Origin: a virus
Direction: 5' to 3' (one strand)
Length of the DNA stretch: 64,000 nucleotides
Virus record (IMG/VR): IMGVR_UViG_3300035661_000018
Span: 1 to 64,000 of that record
Within the stretch, counting starts at the first letter, position 1. The number at the start of each line of letters is the position of its first letter. Under the pieces are notes generated by a model, which saw only the letters and a list, made by a program, of their open reading frames with translations, had not been told where the DNA came from and made no database searches. Positions 37,492 to 45,588 of the stretch are shown here, piece by piece. The position numbers and the translations under genes were made by a program.

Positions 37492-37898
37492 TGTTCGACG
37501 AACCAACTGTGGCACCGATCCTCGAGTTCTCAGGCGAGCACCACTTTCTGTCAAACTTCCACGAGGGTGATCCGTTCGTTTGGAACGGCGATCTCTGGCT
37601 GACATCGGAGCATGCGTACCAGGCTGCGAAGTGTGCTCGTGAATACCAGTACCACTTGATTCGTAACCTGGCTCGTCCAAACCAAGCGAAGCGCGCAGGT
37701 AAGCATGTTGAGCTGCGTAGCGACTGGGAGCAGGTCAAAGATGGCATCATGCTCAGCATCGTTCGTGCAAAGTTCAATTCGCATCAACACCTTGCCCGCC
37801 TGTTGCTAGCAACAGGTGATGCCCATCTCGAAGAGGGGAATTGGTGGAAGGATCGGTACTGGGGTGTTTTGCCCCGTTGGAGGGTCGGGACAAAATAA
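37488..37898 (+). CDS. NADAR domain protein (YbiA type)
   Basis: A 136-residue protein with NADAR motifs LEFSGEHHFLSNF, TSEHAYQAAKC and DRYWGVLPRW. NADAR enzymes are N-glycosidases; members act on riboflavin intermediates and some remove ADP-ribose from guanine, reversing DarT-type attack. Overlaps the NAD kinase stop. The ADP-ribose role is an inference from the family and neighbours. Confidence 0.9.
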   Translation: MMFDEPTVAPILEFSGEHHFLSNFHEGDPFVWNGDLWLTSEHAYQAAKCAREYQYHLIRNLARPNQAKRAGKHVELRSDWEQVKDGIMLSIVRAKFNSHQHLARLLLATGDAHLEEGNWWKDRYWGVLPRWRVGTK

Positions 37899-37952
37899 GT
37901 TGGGGAAAATTCTAATGATCGTTCGAGACGAACTGACCTTTAGGAGCGAGCA

Positions 37953-38147
37953 GTGACTGAATACAAAGTGATTGAAGAACGATTCAAGCCAGACTTCGAA
38001 CTGGCTGTTAACCTTTTTCTACGCGATGGCTGGAAACTCGTTGGTGTCGCAATGAATGATGGCTACTACATCCAGACAATGACGCGCGCGGCAAACTGGG
38101 ACTACCGAGGTGAATGTTCAGCTCACCTTGCATTGCGTCCAAAGTGA
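37953..38147 (+). CDS. DUF1737-like small protein
   Basis: A 64-residue protein from GTG 37953 with GGAGCGAG upstream. EYKVIEERFKPDFELAVNLF and LRDGWKLVGVA match the short DUF1737 pattern (long helix, GW, strand). Function unknown. Confidence 0.6.
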   Translation: MTEYKVIEERFKPDFELAVNLFLRDGWKLVGVAMNDGYYIQTMTRAANWDYRGECSAHLALRPK

Positions 38148-38174
38148 TGGGCAAGTTCTACGCCGGTCTTAAAG

Positions 38175-38182
38175 CATAAATA
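38175..38182 (+). promoter_or_regulatory. T4-type late promoter
   Basis: CATAAATA, 18 bases before the HNH-like ATG, with AGGAG between. Confidence 0.7.
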
Positions 38183-38199
38183 CCCGCATAGGAGACTTT

Positions 38200-38775
38200 A
38201 TGCCAAAGACCAGAACAGCTACGCCTCGTGAATTTGAAATTCGTACAGAAAATCGGTATACGTTGCATCCCCTCGATAAGAAGCGATGCACTGTGTGTGA
38301 AATTGTGTACGATGGGATCGTTGACCATTTTGACATCCACCACCTCAAACTTGACGGTACATATTCATATGCAGGACAATGTAAGCAATGTCTAGCAGCC
38401 ATTCGTGCTGATCGGACGATGACATATAAGTCTGACATATCTCTGTACGTCAAGCGACTACTCCCAGCAGTTCGGTGTCGAGCAAAAGAAGTTGGCGTTG
38501 AGTTCAATCTCACACCCAACGCTCTGATCGAACAGTGGAATCGACAGCATGGCCTGTGCTATTACACTCACATACCCATGGACTTACAAGCCACCAGCGC
38601 GTCGGGAAAAGCCCCTCACCATGACTTTCCATCGTTAGATCGTAAGACCCCCAAAGACGGTTACACGGTGAATAACGTAGTATGGACTACCTTCGCGGTG
38701 AACAGAATGAAAAATGATCTAACAGACAATTTGTTTGTTGAACTGTGTCGCAAGGTACTAACTTATCATGGCTAA
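38200..38775 (+). CDS. HNH-like endonuclease
   Basis: A 191-residue protein with zinc pairs CTVCEIVYDG and CKQCLAAI, then GLCYYTHIPMDL and SLDRKTPKDGYTVNNVVW, the pattern of a divergent HNH family common in large phages. Its 3' end overlaps the start of the DprA-like gene by eight bases. Likely mobile endonuclease. Confidence 0.78.
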   Translation: MPKTRTATPREFEIRTENRYTLHPLDKKRCTVCEIVYDGIVDHFDIHHLKLDGTYSYAGQCKQCLAAIRADRTMTYKSDISLYVKRLLPAVRCRAKEVGVEFNLTPNALIEQWNRQHGLCYYTHIPMDLQATSASGKAPHHDFPSLDRKTPKDGYTVNNVVWTTFAVNRMKNDLTDNLFVELCRKVLTYHG

Positions 38776-39298
38776 ATATTTCGCCGGAATTGGTTCAAGG
38801 GAGACACCTGATGACGTGCTGGAGCAAATGCGTGAGCTGGCAAAGTTGGCTGCGCGTCTCAACTGGTCTCTGCGTTCTGGAGCAGCTCCAGGCGCTGATA
38901 CAGCGTTCGAACAGGGTTGTGATCTGGCTGGGGGATTGAAAGAAATCATGTTGCCGTGGAAAGGGTTTAACGGCAGCACCTCTCCTTATGCAAAGCACAA
39001 TGAAGCAGCCTTCCAAGTTGCATCCGTTATCCACCCCGCATGGTCTTTCCTGAAACCCGCAGCAAAGCAATTGGCCGCGCGCAATATGCAACAGATTATG
39101 GGGGAAGACATGAATAACCCTGTAAAATGTGTAATTTGCTGGACTAGAGATGGTGCTCGAACGCATCGCGAGTACAGTCACAAAACAGGTGGAACTGGAA
39201 CAGCCATTGCCCTCGCGTCTCTGTTTGATATTCCCGTGTTTAATTTGAAGCGCCCGTTGGATCATGACATGGCTGTTGAGTTCCTTCAATCAGTATAA
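38768..39298 (+). CDS. DprA-like (SLOG) nucleotide-binding protein
   Basis: A 176-residue Rossmann-like protein. YFAGIGSRETPDDVL, LRSGAAPGADTAFEQGC and KTGGTGTAIALASL match the DprA/LOG superfamily that binds nucleotides or single-stranded DNA. Its 3' end is followed at once by an opposing GIY-YIG gene, beyond which a second diverged 3' end occurs. Confidence 0.85.
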   Translation: MAKYFAGIGSRETPDDVLEQMRELAKLAARLNWSLRSGAAPGADTAFEQGCDLAGGLKEIMLPWKGFNGSTSPYAKHNEAAFQVASVIHPAWSFLKPAAKQLAARNMQQIMGEDMNNPVKCVICWTRDGARTHREYSHKTGGTGTAIALASLFDIPVFNLKRPLDHDMAVEFLQSV

Positions 39299-40002
39299 CG
39301 CCACGCCATTCCGTTGAGGGTATGTGAATAGCGATAGCCCTTACAGCATGCAACAATGTTGGCGGCACTTATGTCATACGCCAGAGCGGCCGCTTTGATT
39401 GACGGAAACGTAGCAACTACAACATTGTCCTGTAGGCACTCCACACGCTTCCGACGGAGAGCATGCCTACTTTCTGTGATTGGCTGCAGTGGTTCCCCCG
39501 AATATGCCCAACGAAATCCGTATGCTTGGTTGGTCCGGCCCTTGCAACATTGTAGAATGCTCGCGATTCTGACAGATAGAGCGGCAGCTGCTTGAGAGGC
39601 TGACGGGAACGTCTGCACCAAATCCCCATCCATGGTATATTGGATCACTTCCTTAGTCTGTCGCTTAGCATTACCCGTTCTTCGATCTGAACTGCATCCG
39701 TAAACATTTGTTAGAATTCCTGTCCCGGTTACCAGCAGGCCGTACTTGGTAATCAATGCATCTTCCATGACATATGCGGTGTGTTCATCCAAGTGCTCTT
39801 GCACCTTAATAATTTTGACCTCGTACCCCTGAGACCAAATTGAGTTAATACGTTCACATTTAATTGCATTAGTCCAAGTTGTTTTGGGCCGCTTGGCCTC
39901 TGCTAAATGCGACCTGTCACGATAACCTACACCCTTACCTACATAGAACGGGTGATCATTCCTGGGATCAATTAGTTCGTAAACGTAATAGTTGCCGGTC
40001 AT
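39286..40002 (-). CDS. GIY-YIG homing endonuclease with NUMOD repeats
   Basis: A 238-residue protein from ATG 40002 (GGGGAG upstream). YYVYELIDPRNDHPFYVGKG is the GIY-YIG start; two NUMOD1-like DNA-binding repeats follow (VQTFPSASQAAAALSV and VVATFPSIKAAALAYDIS). It overlaps the DprA-like 3' end by 13 bases, the same arrangement as the ligase/GIY-YIG pair at 0.5 kb. Late promoter at 40023. Confidence 0.9.
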   Translation of the reverse strand: MTGNYYVYELIDPRNDHPFYVGKGVGYRDRSHLAEAKRPKTTWTNAIKCERINSIWSQGYEVKIIKVQEHLDEHTAYVMEDALITKYGLLVTGTGILTNVYGCSSDRRTGNAKRQTKEVIQYTMDGDLVQTFPSASQAAAALSVRIASILQCCKGRTNQAYGFRWAYSGEPLQPITESRHALRRKRVECLQDNVVVATFPSIKAAALAYDISAANIVACCKGYRYSHTLNGMAWRYTD

Positions 40003-40022
40003 CCTGAACTCCCCTATCATCT

Positions 40023-40030
40023 TATTTATG
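40023..40030 (-). promoter_or_regulatory. T4-type late promoter (leftward)
   Basis: CATAAATA on the minus strand, 21 bases before ATG 40002. Confidence 0.7.
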
Positions 40031-40033
40031 ATA

Positions 40034-40191
40034 GTACACGCGACGGATGTGAGAGCATTAAGACTTACAACCGGAAAACTGGGGGTACGGGAACTGCTAT
40101 TGCATTTGCTTCATCTCAAGATATACCAATTTTTAACCTGAACAATCCGTTCCGCTACGAATATGCGATCGATTTTCTTCAAACCAACTAA
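40034..40191 (+). pseudogene. old 3' end of the DprA-like gene
   Basis: Reads TRDGCESIKTYNRKTGGTGT, then ASSQDIPIFNLNNPF and a stop. The intact gene upstream has TRDGARTHREYSHKTGGTGT and ASLFDIPVFNLKRP. It is the stranded former end beyond the GIY-YIG gene. Confidence 0.88.
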
Positions 40192-40200
40192 GGACTACTC

Positions 40201-40488
40201 ATGTTGTTTGGAATTCTGTTTTTCGCCGCCCTGCCTGCAGGGATTCTCAAGCGTGATGTGTACGGCAATCGTCGGTTAGGTTCACATTACCTGTGCTCAC
40301 TTTGCGGCACCGCAGAGCAGAAGCATGGGGCACACTTTGTGTCCAAAATTTCACCCCAGTACTGTAAAGGGTGCGTTGACATCGTCAATACGACGAACGA
40401 AACCCACCACGACCGGTATCAATTCTTCCTTCAATACATGGAAGGAACGAACCAACAAGTAACTTCAAGGATTACGAATGGTCGATGA
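40201..40488 (+). CDS. small protein with N-terminal hydrophobic segment and zinc pairs
   Basis: A 95-residue protein. MLFGILFFAALPAGIL is a membrane or signal segment; CSLCGTAEQKH and CKGC could bind metal. Ends inside the next gene. Function unknown. Confidence 0.65.
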   Translation: MLFGILFFAALPAGILKRDVYGNRRLGSHYLCSLCGTAEQKHGAHFVSKISPQYCKGCVDIVNTTNETHHDRYQFFLQYMEGTNQQVTSRITNGR

Positions 40489-40987
40489 CATCTTAGAGAA
40501 ATTACGCCAATGTGCCGATACTGCAGCAGCCGTACCTGTTGTTCCTCAGAAAACTGAACAAGAACTCGCCCTTGACGTTGTTGCTGCTTGTCCGTCAAAG
40601 TGCTATCTTGGTGGGTCGCGACGTATGGCAGAGCGGGCTCCATTTCGGATCACTGTGACTGATAGCACAGACTATGACTACTACGTCACACATTCTGCAT
40701 CCGTTCTGAGCTATTTCCTTGCGAACGGCTTCGATTACGCGCCCTCATCGAGAGGCGGGTATTATCTCGACGACGAGGCTGTTGACATTGTTCAGCGTGG
40801 CCCCGTTCAAGTAGTACTACGCCATGACGCAGAGTTCTACTACGACGTTTTCGAAACGATCGACTCTAGATTCTACTACGAGATGTTGTGGAAATCGTCG
40901 CCCGTAGTGACGACTGACATGCGCAAGAACATTCAACCAATTTTCAACGCTTTATTCCAAGCCGCACATTCAAGAGAGGACAGCTGA
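40478..40987 (+). CDS. nucleotidyltransferase-like protein
   Basis: A 169-residue protein. LGGSRRMAERAPFRI followed by DSTDYDYYVTHS gives the GS...DxD layout of minimal nucleotidyltransferases; VDIVQRGPVQVVLRHD could hold the third acidic residue. Substrate unknown. Overlaps both neighbours by a few bases. Confidence 0.6.
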   Translation: MVDDILEKLRQCADTAAAVPVVPQKTEQELALDVVAACPSKCYLGGSRRMAERAPFRITVTDSTDYDYYVTHSASVLSYFLANGFDYAPSSRGGYYLDDEAVDIVQRGPVQVVLRHDAEFYYDVFETIDSRFYYEMLWKSSPVVTTDMRKNIQPIFNALFQAAHSREDS

Positions 40988-41277
40988 TGCCATATATCCG
41001 TCAAGAAAAGCGAGAAGCACTCGACCCCGTGATTACCGAAACTCTCCAGGCCCTCCGCGGCCTGGAGAGTGACGACCCCACCAACGACATGGGTGGCAAT
41101 CTGAATTACCTGTTCTCGTGCTTGCTTGATGCTTGCTACGGTAAGAAGTATAGCGAAATGGCTCAGGCTGTATCCGTCCTCGAGATGGCCAAGCTTGAGT
41201 ATTATCGCAGGCGCGCTGCTCCGTACGAAGACAATAAAGCATACCAGAATGGTGAGGTGTACGAACCTTTACTGTAA
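40987..41277 (+). CDS. DUF6899-like phage protein
   Basis: A 96-residue protein (MPYIRQEKREALDPVI, GGNLNYLFSCLLDACYG, LEMAKLEYYRRRAAPYEDNK). This helical family is widespread in phages with unknown function. The ATG overlaps the previous stop. Confidence 0.75.
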   Translation: MPYIRQEKREALDPVITETLQALRGLESDDPTNDMGGNLNYLFSCLLDACYGKKYSEMAQAVSVLEMAKLEYYRRRAAPYEDNKAYQNGEVYEPLL

Positions 41278-41283
41278 CCTATA

Positions 41284-41334
41284 GGGAACCTCCAAAATTG
41301 AGTGCATACATACAGCACTGATTTGGAGGTTCCC
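41284..41334 (+). promoter_or_regulatory. hairpin hiding a ribosome site
   Basis: GGGAACCTCCAAA pairs exactly with TTTGGAGGTTCCC, with an inner AGTGC/GCACT helix. The right arm contains the GGAGG of the next gene and ends one base before its ATG. Confidence 0.75.
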
Positions 41335-41514
41335 ATGCTCACAGAAGTGTCGCCAACGTTTTGGGCTGTACGTGTAAACGGCCGCATTGTTGCTTCAAAC
41401 CTGCCTTCGCAGCGTCTTGCAGAACATACGATCCTGTCCCTCCCGCCTGAGCAACAGCGTGTTGCTGAAGTCGTCCCCATGACGAGCAGCGGTCAGCAGA
41501 TTTTGCTTGGATAA
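41335..41514 (+). CDS. small hypothetical protein under hairpin control
   Basis: A 59-residue protein (MLTEVSPTFWAVRVNGRIVA). Its only SD is in the preceding hairpin stem, so translation should be low unless the stem opens. Family not recognised. Confidence 0.65.
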   Translation: MLTEVSPTFWAVRVNGRIVASNLPSQRLAEHTILSLPPEQQRVAEVVPMTSSGQQILLG

Positions 41515-41578
41515 TCTGGCTGTTTTGGGTAGCCCCTCGTAAATACGGTCAGCTTGTTTTGACCCTATATGAGGCCCC

Positions 41579-41728
41579 ATGAACACCACATCCCTGTACG
41601 AACTGCTAGAGCGGGTTGACGACTTTATTGCCGCTCTAGAGCAGGACGAAAATCGATTCTATGTAGCGATCGATTTGGCTCATCAGCTGCGTGATGAGTT
41701 ATCCCAGACTATCGAATTGGCTGAGTAA
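41579..41728 (+). CDS. small acidic helical protein
   Basis: A 49-residue ORF (MNTTSLYELLERVDDFIAAL) preceded by GAGG. Function unknown. Confidence 0.55.
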   Translation: MNTTSLYELLERVDDFIAALEQDENRFYVAIDLAHQLRDELSQTIELAE

Positions 41729-41759
41729 TGTTGATTTCGCAGGCTCTGGTTGCGTCTTC

Positions 41760-41767
41760 AATAAATA
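41760..41767 (+). promoter_or_regulatory. T4-type late promoter
   Basis: AATAAATA, 31 bases before ATG 41798. Confidence 0.65.
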
Positions 41768-41797
41768 CCTCCCACAACCTCCTGCAGGATAACAAAC

Positions 41798-41992
41798 ATG
41801 AGTGACAACACAACTGATTACGAGCCAATGGCTCTTCTCAAGGAAATGCTTCAGCTCGACGAAGCAAAGAAAAAGGTGCCCCTCAAGAAGGCCGCAAAGT
41901 CCGTGTATCACCGTGACTACATGAAGACTCGCAACAAGCCATACCGTAAGTACAGTCCAGAAGACGAAGAATTGTCTTCTGACAAGGAGTAA
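41798..41992 (+). CDS. small basic late protein
   Basis: A 64-residue protein with a late promoter. MALLKEMLQLDEAKKKVPLK contains LLKE and LDE sites like gp21 targets; the rest is very basic (AAKSVYHRDYMKTRNKPYRK). Possible DNA-associated internal protein. Confidence 0.65.
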   Translation: MSDNTTDYEPMALLKEMLQLDEAKKKVPLKKAAKSVYHRDYMKTRNKPYRKYSPEDEELSSDKE

Positions 41993-41994
41993 AC

Positions 41995-42819
41995 ATGGGG
42001 CTGAAAACTGTTCGTTGTGAGACGGTAACGGAAGGTCCAATGGACTTCCTACGAGGCGCCGCAGGCGCCGCTGGTCAGAAGGTTGCCACAGGCGCCCGTA
42101 ATGTTGGTGCTGCAGTTGCTAACACAGCACGTGATATTCACGCCGCCGGCCAACAAGCGTCTCTTCAGGGTGATCTTCAAGCAGCCCTGGTTGATCTCGC
42201 AAAGACTCTGTTTGTGCTCGATAAGCTGAAGACAAATGCTGCCGGTGCAAATGCTGGCGAACAACATCAACAAGCTGAAGAGCCGCCACAGCAGCAGCAA
42301 CAACAAGCTGAAGATCCCACCTTGGCTAATAATCCATTCCGCACACCAAAGAATGTGCCAACACAACAAAAACCGCGCGCCAGCACAGTCAACCGCAGTG
42401 GTGCATATCCCGGGTACGGCCCTCAACTGCAATTCAGTAGCTACCTGCAAGCAACACACGGCGAGCGCATTGACGAAGGTGTGTGGGATTTCGTGAAGGG
42501 TGCTGGTTCCTATGTTGGTTCACGAATCAAGGACAAAATTAACCGGTACGCTGGTACAACGGGCGAAGTCCTAAATGACGTGATCAAGGCGGGACGGCAA
42601 GCCTCTGCTGAAGGTGACCAACGTAAGTTGGGTGAACAACTGCAGCAGACACAGGCCGCTGCTCAGCAGAAGGTTAAGAGCGTCCTGGGCATGGTTGAAA
42701 AACTTGGTCCCAATGGTGCAGCAATGTTGAAGGCGGCGGTGGCAAAGATTGACCCACGCATGCAGCGTCGCTTGGCATACGTGCAGCCCCTACAGAAGAT
42801 GTTGCAACCTCAGCAATAA
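41995..42819 (+). CDS. late protein with two repeated helical modules
   Basis: A 274-residue protein. Two related modules, EGPMDFLRGAAGAAGQK (about 13) and EGVWDFVKGAGSYVGSR (about 161), each follow a VTE or IDE sequence that fits gp21-type cleavage. Gln-rich linker at about 95-110. Probably an internal head protein cut into pieces; a T4-like parallel, not a match I can name. Confidence 0.7.
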   Translation: MGLKTVRCETVTEGPMDFLRGAAGAAGQKVATGARNVGAAVANTARDIHAAGQQASLQGDLQAALVDLAKTLFVLDKLKTNAAGANAGEQHQQAEEPPQQQQQQAEDPTLANNPFRTPKNVPTQQKPRASTVNRSGAYPGYGPQLQFSSYLQATHGERIDEGVWDFVKGAGSYVGSRIKDKINRYAGTTGEVLNDVIKAGRQASAEGDQRKLGEQLQQTQAAAQQKVKSVLGMVEKLGPNGAAMLKAAVAKIDPRMQRRLAYVQPLQKMLQPQQ

Positions 42820-42846
42820 TCGTTTTTGGGGTTACCCTCATGACAT

Positions 42847-42882
42847 AGTAAGCTCCAGCTAATCACTGGAGCTTACTTTTTA
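42847..42882 (+). terminator. rho-independent terminator
   Basis: AGTAAGCTCCAG pairs exactly with CTGGAGCTTACT, followed by TTTTT. Confidence 0.9.
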
Positions 42883-42902
42883 TGGTCCCCCACAATCCAA
42901 AT

Positions 42903-43274
42903 ATGAACGTCAAACTTTGGGTTGACGATCTTCGCATTCCGCCTGATGATACATTTGACGTTGCTCGTACGTTTAACGATGCGATTCAAGCGTTGATGGC
43001 CGTCGAGTACGAGGAAATCTACCTCGATCACGACCTCAGTTCTTGGGATGATGTGGGCCGCGAACGGACAGGAGCACACATTGTCGATTGGTTGGCAGAA
43101 CAATCGATGACCGTCCCTGGATTTGCAGCACCGAAGCGGTTTTACATCTTGTCCGACAATGGTCCAGGTATCCGCACGATGCGGTTGACGATTGAGCGGT
43201 ACTTCGGTCCCGTGCAGCCGTGGATCAAACCGAGCAATTTGAAGTCAATCGCTGACGTGGAGCATTCGAGATGA
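42903..43274 (+). CDS. cyclic-phosphate-processing receiver-like domain protein
   Basis: A 123-residue protein (ATG 42903; ATG 42882 lies in the terminator). KLWVDDLRIPPDD, then EEIYLDHDLSSWD, TGAHIVDWLAEQS match the small receiver-like domain found with cyclic-phosphate enzymes in RNA repair contexts. The role is inferred. Its end overlaps the next gene. Confidence 0.65.
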   Translation: MNVKLWVDDLRIPPDDTFDVARTFNDAIQALMAVEYEEIYLDHDLSSWDDVGRERTGAHIVDWLAEQSMTVPGFAAPKRFYILSDNGPGIRTMRLTIERYFGPVQPWIKPSNLKSIADVEHSR

Positions 43275-43473
43275 GAACATTCAAAATTACGGTCAAAGCT
43301 CGCCGCGCCAAGATCGAATTTGCGCCCGGTATGGGCGTTGGAACTCTGGTGTCCCGGGAGATCAGCTCCCCGACAACGCACGTGAGGTTGAGATGGGACT
43401 GATGGTTGACAATCTGTGTCAAGAGCTGATTCGAGATGCAATCGAAGTCACGACCGAGGAGGTCACGAAATGA
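43271..43473 (+). pseudogene. small gene with a one-base frameshift
   Basis: MRTFKITVKARRAKIEF and on to SREISSP in one frame, then [20 protein letters not shown] and VTTEEVTK in another. Adding one base near 43371 (CCCCGACAAC) restores about 66 codons. The end overlaps the CCA-enzyme ATG. Function unknown. Confidence 0.65.
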
Positions 43474-44567
43474 AGAAGTACCTCGTAGGTGGTGCGGTTC
43501 GTGACCTGCTGCTCGGGATCAAGCCGAAGGATCGCGACTGGGTGGTAGTAGGATCCTCTCCTGAGGAGATGCTCGCACTTGGATACCAGCAGGTAGGAGC
43601 ATCTTTCCCCGTCTTCATTAAGGATGGTGAAGAATATGCACTGGCGCGTACCGAACGAAAGACGGGCGTTGGATACAACGGGTTCGATGTCACGTTCGAT
43701 CCTTCTGTCACATTGGAGGAGGACCTGATCCGCCGCGACCTGACGATCAACGCGATGGCGCTCGACATCGATACGTACCAACTGATCGATCCGCACGGCG
43801 GTCGCAGGGACTTACACAACGGAATCCTTCGCCATACCAGCCTCGCGTTCGCGGAAGATCCCGTCCGTGTTCTCCGCACAGCTCGGTTCGCTGCTCGGTA
43901 CCAGTTCTCCGTGGATCCGACAACGATCCGTCTGATGTCCGACGTTGCACATGAACTTGTGCACGTGCCCCAAGAGCGGATCTGGGCGGAGTTCAAGAAG
44001 GGCCTGACGGAAGATACACCTCATCTGATGATGGACGTTCTCAGCCGCTGTGGCGCGTTGTCAACACCTGCGCTCGAGATCTACAGCCACGCCAATTTGG
44101 ACATGATCCGGAATCTGTCCCCAACCCATCCAATGCACGTTCGCCTTGGCGCTGTGTTCCGGAACACAGTGGGTGACGTCAATGCGTGGTCGAAAAAGCT
44201 GAACAATGCGAAGATCCCTGCTGCATTGATCAAGATTCTCGTCACGTACCTGCGTGAGTATGACATCCTGTACAACTACTGTCTGCAAGATGCGGATACA
44301 CGCGTTCGGTTGCTTGACCGCCTTCGTGCGTTCTCGGATCCGAACCTGTTGTCACACGTGATGGATTGCATGATCAACAACGATCTGATGTACTTCTACG
44401 TGTATCGCCCAATCCCGTCGTATCTGACCGGTCAGAAGGCGGCAGCTTTTCGTGATCTCGATACGATTCAAGCGAACGTTGACAGCGTTGCAATCGCTGC
44501 GTCAGTCGATACCAAGTCGATCAAGCAGGCGATTCATGATGCACGCGTTGCGGCATTGAGCAAGTAG
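43470..44567 (+). CDS. cca: CCA-adding tRNA nucleotidyltransferase
   Basis: A 365-residue class II (bacterial-type) enzyme. [13 protein letters not shown] (4-16), DRDW (20s, the two metal Asp), [28 protein letters not shown] and the nucleotide-choosing motif PQERIWAEF are all present. The C-terminal HD domain of E. coli Cca is absent. It would complete the many tRNAs here whose genes stop at N73-CA or earlier and repair damaged ends. Coupled to the previous gene. Confidence 0.96.
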   Translation: MKKYLVGGAVRDLLLGIKPKDRDWVVVGSSPEEMLALGYQQVGASFPVFIKDGEEYALARTERKTGVGYNGFDVTFDPSVTLEEDLIRRDLTINAMALDIDTYQLIDPHGGRRDLHNGILRHTSLAFAEDPVRVLRTARFAARYQFSVDPTTIRLMSDVAHELVHVPQERIWAEFKKGLTEDTPHLMMDVLSRCGALSTPALEIYSHANLDMIRNLSPTHPMHVRLGAVFRNTVGDVNAWSKKLNNAKIPAALIKILVTYLREYDILYNYCLQDADTRVRLLDRLRAFSDPNLLSHVMDCMINNDLMYFYVYRPIPSYLTGQKAAAFRDLDTIQANVDSVAIAASVDTKSIKQAIHDARVAALSK

Positions 44568-44584
44568 CCGGCTTAGTGATCGTC

Positions 44585-44621
44585 AAGAGGGTGGTTGGGC
44601 AATGCCCAACCACCCTCTTCG
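44585..44621 (+). terminator. strong hairpin after cca
   Basis: AAGAGGGTGGTTGGGC pairs with GCCCAACCACCCTCTT across AAT, followed by CGTTTCG. Confidence 0.75.
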
Positions 44622-44633
44622 TTTCGCCTCGTA

Positions 44634-44641
44634 CATAAATA
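44634..44641 (+). promoter_or_regulatory. T4-type late promoter
   Basis: CATAAATA, 49 bases before ATG 44690; start of a virion gene run. Confidence 0.7.
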
Positions 44642-44689
44642 CGTGCTTAACGTATTGGGTTGAGCCGCTGGCTCCCCTTGAGGAACAAA

Positions 44690-45040
44690 ATGATCACTCC
44701 AGCCCAGCACAACTTCATCATCTATCAAGGCTCCACGCTACGTAAGCCATTTGTGTGGCAGGCAAACAACGTGCCTGTTGACATCACGGGATACACTGGC
44801 CGTTGTCAATTCCGCCCAACGCTGGACTCTGACATTGTTGCCCTCAATCTAACGACACTAAACGGTGGCGTGTTGATTGATGGTCCAACGGGCACGATCA
44901 CCCTGTACGCGAGTGACGCCCAGACAGCAGCGCTGACGCTGGACAAGTATGTGTATGATCTTGAAATTGTGGACACTGTTGGTGATGTCAGCCGTCTAGT
45001 GTTTGGTACCGTGACTCTCAGTAAGGAGATCACGCGGTGA
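44690..45040 (+). CDS. tail/fibre-associated protein
   Basis: A 116-residue protein. FIIYQGSTLRKPFVWQ, VPVDITGYTGRCQFR and GPTGTITLYAS match a small beta-sandwich family that sits near tail-fibre or capsid-decoration genes in many phages. GAGGA before the ATG. The stop overlaps the next GTG. Confidence 0.75.
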   Translation: MITPAQHNFIIYQGSTLRKPFVWQANNVPVDITGYTGRCQFRPTLDSDIVALNLTTLNGGVLIDGPTGTITLYASDAQTAALTLDKYVYDLEIVDTVGDVSRLVFGTVTLSKEITR

Positions 45041-45567
45041 GCACTCCAGTCCTAGTCACTCCCGCACCGTCAACGACGGTAGTGGTTGGCACTAATGATA
45101 CGGTGATTCTGCAGACAACTGAGACGCCTGTATCACTGATTGTCAACCCTGAAGTGACATACACAATCGTGACAGCTGCCGAGCAAGGCCCGCGTGGTAC
45201 TGACGGCGTGAGTCCGGGAGCAATAATCTACCCAGCGGCGACGACTTTGTCTGGCCATATGTTTGTGTATGTTAACACAAGCGGCCAAGTAGATGTCGCT
45301 GACGCTACGGTTATTGCTTCTGCGGCATCCGTTGTAGGAATCACGACAGGTGCCGTAGTTGCAGGGGCGCCCGTCATTCCTCAGTCTTCTGGTGTGATTG
45401 TGTTTAACGGCTGGTCATTTACGCCAGGCGCTAATATAGTGCTGGGTACTAATGGCCAGCCTGTACAAACGCCCGTGCCTGGATCAGCCTTCACTCTCAG
45501 CGTTGGGACAGCTTTGTCGGCGACGAAGTTGCTCATTAGTATCCGTTCGCCGATCATAAATACCTAA
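45037..45567 (+). CDS. fibre-like virion protein with a collagen-like triplet
   Basis: A 176-residue protein from GTG 45037. The N-terminal part is beta-rich; QGPRGTDGVSPG is a short collagen-like stretch; the C-terminal part (VVGITTGAVVAGAPVIPQSS) resembles head-fibre/decoration repeats. Function inferred from position. Confidence 0.7.
   Translation: MSTPVLVTPAPSTTVVVGTNDTVILQTTETPVSLIVNPEVTYTIVTAAEQGPRGTDGVSPGAIIYPAATTLSGHMFVYVNTSGQVDVADATVIASAASVVGITTGAVVAGAPVIPQSSGVIVFNGWSFTPGANIVLGTNGQPVQTPVPGSAFTLSVGTALSATKLLISIRSPIINT
45555..45562 (+). promoter_or_regulatory. T4-type late promoter
   Basis: CATAAATA, overlapping the end of the previous gene and 27 bases before ATG 45589. Confidence 0.65.
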
Positions 45568-45588
45568 CACGCCTACAAGGACGACACC

